NCBI RefSeq assembly: GCF_002929335.1
Contig: NZ_PJIL01000006.1
Coordinates: forward strand, 124,001-188,000
DNA length: 64,000 nt
From: Arthrobacter sp. Y81
GTDB lineage: Bacteria; Actinomycetota; Actinomycetes; Actinomycetales; Micrococcaceae
Direction: 5' to 3'
Positions 59,341-64,000 of the stretch are shown piece after piece; the first letter of the stretch is position 1, and the number at the start of each line of letters is the position of its first letter. Below the pieces are notes generated by a model, which was not told the origin of the DNA, ran no database searches, and saw only the letters and a program-made list of their open reading frames with translations. A program made the position numbers and the translations under genes.

Positions 59341-60681
59341 TCAGGCGTCCCGCAGCGGCTCATGGGCCCGGTCTTTGACCGTGCTGACCGCCGCGAGGGT
59401 GCCCAGCGCCGTGATGACGGCGTAGAACGCGGGCATGTAGATGTTGCCGGTGCTCGAGATGAGCCAGGTCATCAGCAGCGGGGCCGTGCCTCCGAACAGG
59501 GCGGAGGAAACGTTGTAGCCCAGGCCGTAGGCGGAGTAGCGGACGCGGGTGGGGAAGAGTTCCACGATCAGGATGTGGATGACGGCGGTGTGTCCGGCGA
59601 AGACCACTGCCATGATGCAGGCGCCGAGGATGGCGAGGCCCATGTTGCCGGTGGCGATCAGGGCGTAGGCCGGGATGCCGACGATTGCCATGGCGATGGC
59701 CGAGCCGGCGATCACTTTTTTCCGTCCCACACGGTCCGACAGGGCGCCCATGAACGGAATGGCGATGCAGATGGCGACGAGGCTGCAGGCGGTGACGATG
59801 AGCGCCTCGCCGATGGTGAAGTTCAGCTGCTTGCCCTTCAGGAAGGTGGGCATGTAGGAGAACAGGACGTAGTAGCCGGAGCCGTTCATCAGCGGGATGA
59901 ACAGGGCCAGGACCATGGCACGGCGGTGTTCGGCGGACTTGAACGCTTCCTTGAGGGGGTTCTTGGACAGGCCGCCCTCTTCCTTCAGCTTCACGAAGTT
60001 GGGGGTGTCGCTGATGGCCTTGCGGATGTACCAGCCGATGATGCCCATGGGGATGGCGACAAGGAACGGGATACGCCACGCAAAGGCGCCGAATCCGCCG
60101 CCGTCGATGGCCGCCTGGCTGAGCCACGGCGACATGGAGAACGCCACGAGGGTACCGGTGAGGAGAGCCGCGAAGGATGCGATCTGTGCGTAGGAAGTGA
60201 TGATGCCGCGCTTGCCTTCGGGGGCGTGCTCAGCCAGGAACGTCATGGCACCGGCAGCCTCGCCGCCGACGGAGAAGCCCTGCACCATCCGCAGCAGCAC
60301 AAGCAGTACGGGTGCGGCGATGCCGATCGCGGAGTACGCTGGCAGGAGCCCGATGCCTGCGGTGGCCACGCTGATGAGCAGGATGACGAAGACCAGCAGT
60401 TTCTGGCGTCCGATCCGGTCCCCGAGGAAGCCGCAGACCACCGCGCCGAGGGGCCGGACGAAGAACGAGACGGCGTAGCCGGCGAAAACGAACAGCAACG
60501 CGTTGTCCGGGTTTCCGGGCGCCAGGAAGACGAGCGCCAGCGTCCCCGCCATGAAGGCGAAGATGCCGTTGTCGTACAGTTCCACGAAAATGCCGACGCA
60601 GCCGGCTGTGACGACTTTGCGGGTCTGCTTGCTGCTGAGCCGCTCTTGGTGCGGCTGGGCCGCACGCGTTGAAGTTGACAT
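59341..60681 (-). CDS. MFS transporter of the metabolite:H+ symporter family
   Basis: A 446-residue, 12-helix transporter. VTAGCVGIFVELYDNGIFAFMAG is an MHS-like first helix, GFLGDRIGRQKLL the loop 2-3 motif, RMVQGFSVGGEAAGAMTFLAEHAP the helix 4-5 signature, and GALSDRVGRKKV the second-half copy. Its place 54 nt after pxpC suggests it imports 5-oxoproline or a related acid; that is inference from context only. AGGAAAG precedes the ATG. Confidence 0.9.
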   Translation of the reverse strand: MSTSTRAAQPHQERLSSKQTRKVVTAGCVGIFVELYDNGIFAFMAGTLALVFLAPGNPDNALLFVFAGYAVSFFVRPLGAVVCGFLGDRIGRQKLLVFVILLISVATAGIGLLPAYSAIGIAAPVLLVLLRMVQGFSVGGEAAGAMTFLAEHAPEGKRGIITSYAQIASFAALLTGTLVAFSMSPWLSQAAIDGGGFGAFAWRIPFLVAIPMGIIGWYIRKAISDTPNFVKLKEEGGLSKNPLKEAFKSAEHRRAMVLALFIPLMNGSGYYVLFSYMPTFLKGKQLNFTIGEALIVTACSLVAICIAIPFMGALSDRVGRKKVIAGSAIAMAIVGIPAYALIATGNMGLAILGACIMAVVFAGHTAVIHILIVELFPTRVRYSAYGLGYNVSSALFGGTAPLLMTWLISSTGNIYMPAFYAVITALGTLAAVSTVKDRAHEPLRDA

Positions 60682-60735
60682 GGCTTTCCTAACTAAGGGG
60701 AGGGTAGCAAGGCTTTGGAGCTGATGCGAGGGTTT

Positions 60736-61749
60736 TTAGCTTCCTACTGCCGGAGCCAGATCGTGCCATTGGGGCTGGGCGCCGATCCCGAGGAGGCCGA
60801 ACACCGTGGTGACGGCGGCCCGGAGGTTTTCGAGTTGGCGTGTAGCCGTCCGGAGGGCTCCGGCGGCTTCGGCCACAGTGGTTCTGCGGAAGGTGACCGT
60901 GTGCCCAGGCCTGGCCTGAGCCAGGATGTCCAGGGACATGCTGGTCACCACGGCCAGGACCGGATAGCCGGCGGTGACACCGCGGCCGCGGTGCAGGACC
61001 AGGAGTTCGTCCCGGGACGGGACTTCCACAGCCCCGACCGGAACGCCGCGGGAGAGCAGTTCGGCGGACGACTGCCGTTCCGGCAATTCACCGCCAAGGC
61101 GGAGGCCGATGTGGTTGCTGCGTCCGCTGACTGTAAAGCTCGAGGAAAACAGCAGGCCGGCCGAGTCGCCGAACTCGTCGATGTCCGGGCCGTCGGTGAC
61201 GTCCACTACGAGCTCGGTTCCGAACTCGGGGCGGCTGAGCCCCAGCCGGAACAGCGGCAGGTCGAAATAGGGCTGGCGGATCGGGGCCACGCTGCGGCGG
61301 ACCTCCAGTTGCGTCCCTTCCGCCAGTTTGAGGCCGAAGCCGACGACGGTGTCCGGGGCGCAGCTTCCCAGCAGGACCGGCGCCGCGACTGAACCGTGGA
61401 CGGCCAGGTAGGCGCGGAGCCCGCCGGTCATCCCCCGGACCGCCAGGGTTTCGCCGGCCCGGACCGAGACGGGTTCCCACTGCGGGCAGGTCCTGCCACC
61501 GACGGACAGGGTGACCGGCGCTCCCGTGACGGCAACGAGGATGTCGGTGTCCGTCCGCAGCCGGAAGTCCAGCGCCGTGATTTCGATGAGGGGATCGTTG
61601 TCCTCGTTGCCGGCGAGAATGTTGGCGGCCCGGGCGGAGAACTGGTCGAGGGCGCCGTTCACGGGCAACCCGTAACGCGGCCCGCGGAACCGGCCAAGGT
61701 CGGTGACCACGGAGTTTCCGGGCTGGCTGATGGTCAGGACGCCGCTCAT
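60736..61749 (-). CDS. pxpC: 5-oxoprolinase subunit C, biotin-dependent carboxyltransferase fold
   Basis: A 337-residue KipA/PxpC protein. LTISQPGNSVVTDLGRFRGPRYGLPVNGALDQFSARAANILAGN is the standard N-terminus; the later GRSNHIGLRLGGELPE and VTAGYPVLAVVTSMSLDILAQARPG match the AHS2-type carboxyltransferase domain. It acts with PxpA and PxpB in ATP-driven opening of 5-oxoproline to glutamate. The ATG overlaps the pxpB stop by 4 nt, so stoichiometric translation is likely. Confidence 0.94.
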   Translation of the reverse strand: MSGVLTISQPGNSVVTDLGRFRGPRYGLPVNGALDQFSARAANILAGNEDNDPLIEITALDFRLRTDTDILVAVTGAPVTLSVGGRTCPQWEPVSVRAGETLAVRGMTGGLRAYLAVHGSVAAPVLLGSCAPDTVVGFGLKLAEGTQLEVRRSVAPIRQPYFDLPLFRLGLSRPEFGTELVVDVTDGPDIDEFGDSAGLLFSSSFTVSGRSNHIGLRLGGELPERQSSAELLSRGVPVGAVEVPSRDELLVLHRGRGVTAGYPVLAVVTSMSLDILAQARPGHTVTFRRTTVAEAAGALRTATRQLENLRAAVTTVFGLLGIGAQPQWHDLAPAVGS

Positions 61750-62465
61750 CGTGCCGGCTCCAGGTACCGCCCGGCGTACCCGCCGAAGTCAGCCGCCGGG
61801 ACGGGGATGAAGCTCAGCCTGTCTCCGGGCATGTAGGGGACCAGCGGCTCGTTGGCCAGGTTCAGCAGGGTAAGCGGGGTCTGCCCGATGACGCACCATC
61901 CGCCGGGAGCGGTGGCCGGGGCGATGACGGCCTGGCGGCCCGCCACGGCAACGGCACCTGCCGGCACGCTCAGCCGGGGATCCTTGAGGCGGGGCACGGG
62001 CAGCGGGAAACCGGGGCCGTCCATCATGGGCGATCCAGCGGGAGCTCCGAGGCACCTGATGACGTAGGAACCGGCGCAGTGCAGCCTGACGACGTCTTCC
62101 GTACTGAGCCCCTGCTGGCCTGCAACACGTTCCAGGTCGGGGCCGTATTCGCCGCCGTAAACCACCGGCACATCGAACTCCCGTGGTGCCCGGACCTGGG
62201 TGTCAGCGTGGCCGAGCTGGCGCAGTCCGAGCTGCACGAAGGCTTTGACCTGCCGGGCCGAAGTGGAGCGGGCATCAAATTCGACCAGCACGGAGTCGTA
62301 GGTGGGAACGGCGCCGTAGACTCCGTCGGCTCCCGAGGATTCCAGCCACTCTGCGAGGCGGTGAACCGTTGTCCAGTTGGCTTCACGGTCTGCATCCACT
62401 GCCACCACGCGCAGGGCAGAGTCGCCTGACTCGTGCACCTCGATGGCCGCTGCGTTGACGGGCAT
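61746..62465 (-). CDS. pxpB: 5-oxoprolinase subunit B
   Basis: A 239-residue KipI/PxpB (AHS1) protein. It includes REFDVPVVYGGEYGPDLERVAGQQGLSTEDVVRLHCAGSYVIRCLGAPAGSPMMDG and RLKDPRLSVPAGAVAVAGRQAVIAPATAPGGWCVIGQTPLTLL, the conserved carboxyltransferase halves. It pairs with PxpC. The start at 62465 (MPVNAAAIEVHESGDSAL) is chosen because it follows the pxpA stop by 1 nt and begins the family alignment; the open frame upstream lies inside pxpA. Confidence 0.94.
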   Translation of the reverse strand: MPVNAAAIEVHESGDSALRVVAVDADREANWTTVHRLAEWLESSGADGVYGAVPTYDSVLVEFDARSTSARQVKAFVQLGLRQLGHADTQVRAPREFDVPVVYGGEYGPDLERVAGQQGLSTEDVVRLHCAGSYVIRCLGAPAGSPMMDGPGFPLPVPRLKDPRLSVPAGAVAVAGRQAVIAPATAPGGWCVIGQTPLTLLNLANEPLVPYMPGDRLSFIPVPAADFGGYAGRYLEPAR

Positions 62466-62466
62466 A

Positions 62467-63258
62467 TCAGGCCACCTTTTCCTGCCTGGCGGCAAGCACC
62501 TGTGCCAGTGGGGCGATGGTGACCCCGGCCGCCGTGAGCTCGGCCCGGATGAGCCGCGCAAGCTGCACGGCTCCGGCGTTGTCGCCGTGGAGCAGGATGG
62601 TGTCTGCCTGGATGGGGATGTCGAAGCCGGCAACGGTTTCGATCAGGCCCTCGCAGACCATCCGGACTGTCCGTTCCACGATCACTGAAGGATCATGGAT
62701 GACTGCGCCGTCCCGGCCCCGGGGGACCAGGGTGCCGTCGGCTTCGTAGGCGCGGTCCGCGATGCCAACAATGGCAACATCGAGGCCGCGATCGGCGGCG
62801 GCCAGGGCGAGTTCGCCGTCCTGGGCCAGGATGATGAGCCGGGGATCGGCTCCAAGTGCGGCGTCTGCCACGGCGGCCGCGTAGTCCGCCCGCGTGGCCA
62901 CGAGGTTACCCAGGCGTCCGTGCGGTGCCAGATGGGCGACCCGGGTTCCGTGGTAAGCCGCAAAACCGGACAGCGCGCCAAGCTGGTAGAGGACGTCGGT
63001 GCGTACTTCGGCGGGAGCCAGGTCCATGGCCCGGCGACCGAAACCCCGGAGGTCCGGGAAGCTGGGGTGGGCGCCAATTCCGACTCCGCGGCGCACGCAT
63101 TCGGCTACCGTGGCGTCCATGATGTCCGGGTCGCCGGCGTGGAAACCGCAGGCGATGTTCGCACTGGACACAACCTCGAGCAGGGCCGGGTCATCCCCCA
63201 CGGTGTAGGCGCCGAAGCCCTCGCCCAGATCGGCGACGAGATCAACTGTCGGATTCAT
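62467..63258 (-). CDS. pxpA: 5-oxoprolinase subunit A, LamB/YcsF family (operon copy)
   Basis: A 263-residue protein with the same signature as the orphan copy at 11.6 kb: DLVADLGEGFGAY, SANIACGFHAGDP, IGAHPSFPDLRGFGRR, DGTLVPRGRDGAVI and ILLHGDNAG. It is first of pxpA-pxpB-pxpC. The start at 63258 (MNPTVDLVADLGEG) follows GAGGCAAAG; the frame extends upstream through AT-rich promoter DNA. This copy has its full set of partners, so it is probably the functional 5-oxoprolinase subunit. Confidence 0.94.
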   Translation of the reverse strand: MNPTVDLVADLGEGFGAYTVGDDPALLEVVSSANIACGFHAGDPDIMDATVAECVRRGVGIGAHPSFPDLRGFGRRAMDLAPAEVRTDVLYQLGALSGFAAYHGTRVAHLAPHGRLGNLVATRADYAAAVADAALGADPRLIILAQDGELALAAADRGLDVAIVGIADRAYEADGTLVPRGRDGAVIHDPSVIVERTVRMVCEGLIETVAGFDIPIQADTILLHGDNAGAVQLARLIRAELTAAGVTIAPLAQVLAARQEKVA

Positions 63259-63310
63259 CTTTGCCTCACTAGCGTGGATGGTGGTCAATGCCTTTTCAGG
63301 AACATTAGGG

Positions 63311-63388
63311 GAAGAATATTTCATGTAAGTAAATTTAAAAGTCCATAAATAATCGGAATGACCCCACAGGAATTTGTTATGAATTCCT
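63311..63388. promoter_or_regulatory. AT-rich divergent control region with a 21-bp palindrome
   Basis: The segment 63311-63360 is strikingly A+T-rich for this genome. AGGAATT (63368-63374) and AATTCCT (63382-63388) form a palindrome with a 7-nt centre containing TGTTATG. It lies between pxpA and the divergent LysR gene and probably holds the pxp promoter and the regulator's site. Confidence 0.55.
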
Positions 63389-63581
63389 CTATTCCGGGCC
63401 GTCTTTGCTTGAATAGATTCTGGCATCGAGACGGAGCTCACACAAAGACCGATTCAATGTCACGTGATAGGTAGTCGCTATGACCCGTGAGCCCCGGTCA
63501 CCAACTTCACGCGGGTTCGGGAGACATAGAATCGGGCTATGACCACTGCCTTCCGGGAGCGGCGGAGAAAGGTGGAGAGGC

Positions 63582-64000
63582 ATGGACACCAGGAAGTTGG
63601 CCTACTTCGTGCAGATCGTTGATTCCGGCAGCATCACCAAGGCGGCCGCGGCCCTGCATGTGGCGCAGCCGGCGCTGAGCCAGCAGGTTTCATCGCTCGA
63701 AAACGACCTGAAACAGCGGCTGCTGATCCGCAGCAAGAAGGGCGTCGAGCCGACGGCGGCCGGCCACACCCTGTACCGGCACGCCCAGATGATCCTTCGC
63801 CAGGTGGAGCAGGCCCGCCAGGACGTGGAAACATCCGGGGCAACACCTTCGGGCCGTGTTTCCGTTGCAATCGCCCCGTACAGCATGGCCTCCAGCCTTG
63901 CGCCGCAGATCATCAGCGAGGTCAACCGCCGGTACCCGGACGTCGTCGTGCACCTGACGGAGATCTACGGCGGCGTCCTGAGCGAGGCCATCAAAAACGG
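63582..64000 (+). CDS. LysR-family regulator, N-terminal part (cut by window end)
   Basis: About 140 residues are visible before the window ends in frame. MDTRKLAYFVQIVDSGSITKAAAALHVAQPALSQQVSSLENDLKQRLLIRSKKGVEPTAAGHTLY is a complete LysR helix-turn-helix and wing, followed by the linker helix and the start of the effector domain (GRVSVAIAPYSMASSLAPQI). GGTGGAGAGG lies directly before the ATG at 63582. Divergent placement suggests it controls pxpABC and the downstream transporter. Confidence 0.92.
   Translation, partial: MDTRKLAYFVQIVDSGSITKAAAALHVAQPALSQQVSSLENDLKQRLLIRSKKGVEPTAAGHTLYRHAQMILRQVEQARQDVETSGATPSGRVSVAIAPYSMASSLAPQIISEVNRRYPDVVVHLTEIYGGVLSEAIKN

Noticed and set aside
59302..60672. 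A 456-codon plus-strand frame
   Set aside because: Antisense to an intact MFS gene; Gly/Asp/His-rich with no recognisable domain.

Overview
The window looks like chromosomal DNA from a high-GC actinobacterium of the Arthrobacter/Pseudarthrobacter type (Micrococcaceae). This is inferred, not searched. The grounds are strong G/C third-position bias, many GTG and TTG starts, a Pol-PE-Lig LigD beside Ku, a desABCD siderophore operon, a fused fructose EIIABC with its own HPr, a DUF6458 protein, and several genes with a TAnnnT -10 box only 6 nt upstream of the start codon (leaderless style). I saw no rRNA, tRNA, CRISPR array, insertion sequence or phage gene.

Layout. 1-3.3 kb: end of an ABC-2 permease, a glycerophosphodiester phosphodiesterase and a DUF445 membrane protein. 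3.3-11.5 kb: leftward narGHJI plus narK, a complete respiratory nitrate reductase locus. 11.6-13.3 kb: an orphan pxpA and a hydrophobic EcsC-like protein. 13.4-15.3 kb: a small conserved-looking gene broken by one frameshift, divergent from an MFS exporter. 15.3-19.8 kb: a disaccharide phosphorylase (GH65), beta-phosphoglucomutase and LacI regulator with a perfect operator palindrome. 19.9-24.2 kb: carboxylesterase, stand-alone FabF, and a MarR regulator divergent from an FAD monooxygenase. 24.4-28.6 kb: fruR-fruK-fruA-ptsH. 28.9-33.6 kb: SRPBCC protein, Rho-N/SAP-like protein, and divergent Ku and LigD (non-homologous end joining).

33.7-38.4 kb: two small hydrophilic proteins, an MHS-type MFS symporter, a FUSC membrane protein and an SDR. 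38.5-43.9 kb: desABCD (desferrioxamine-type NIS siderophore), every junction a 4-nt overlap, with a DtxR/IdeR-like box upstream. 44.1-47.7 kb: a BcsA-like glycosyltransferase translationally coupled to a STAS protein and an RsbW-like kinase, preceded by another STAS-like gene. This is the most unusual module here: it looks like a sigma-factor-free partner switch attached to a glycan synthase. 47.8-48.3 kb: a decayed GAF-ANTAR regulator. 48.4-50.7 kb: small GNAT, acyltransferase-3 and DUF1304 proteins.

50.7-56.4 kb: a GntR-controlled sugar-acid operon (GntP permease, class II aldolase, 3-hydroxyacid-type dehydrogenase, DUF1537 four-carbon acid sugar kinase). 56.4-58.3 kb: CstR-like regulator, SGNH hydrolase, dodecin and a small unknown protein. 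58.5-64 kb: pxpABC (5-oxoprolinase) with an MFS transporter and an SDR, divergent from a LysR regulator cut by the window edge.

Together the region is mostly accessory metabolism: anaerobic respiration, sugar and sugar-acid uptake, iron acquisition, 5-oxoproline salvage and DNA repair. Each block has its own regulator or hairpin terminator. Start coordinates were chosen by reading ribosome binding sites, overlaps and leaderless -10 boxes.
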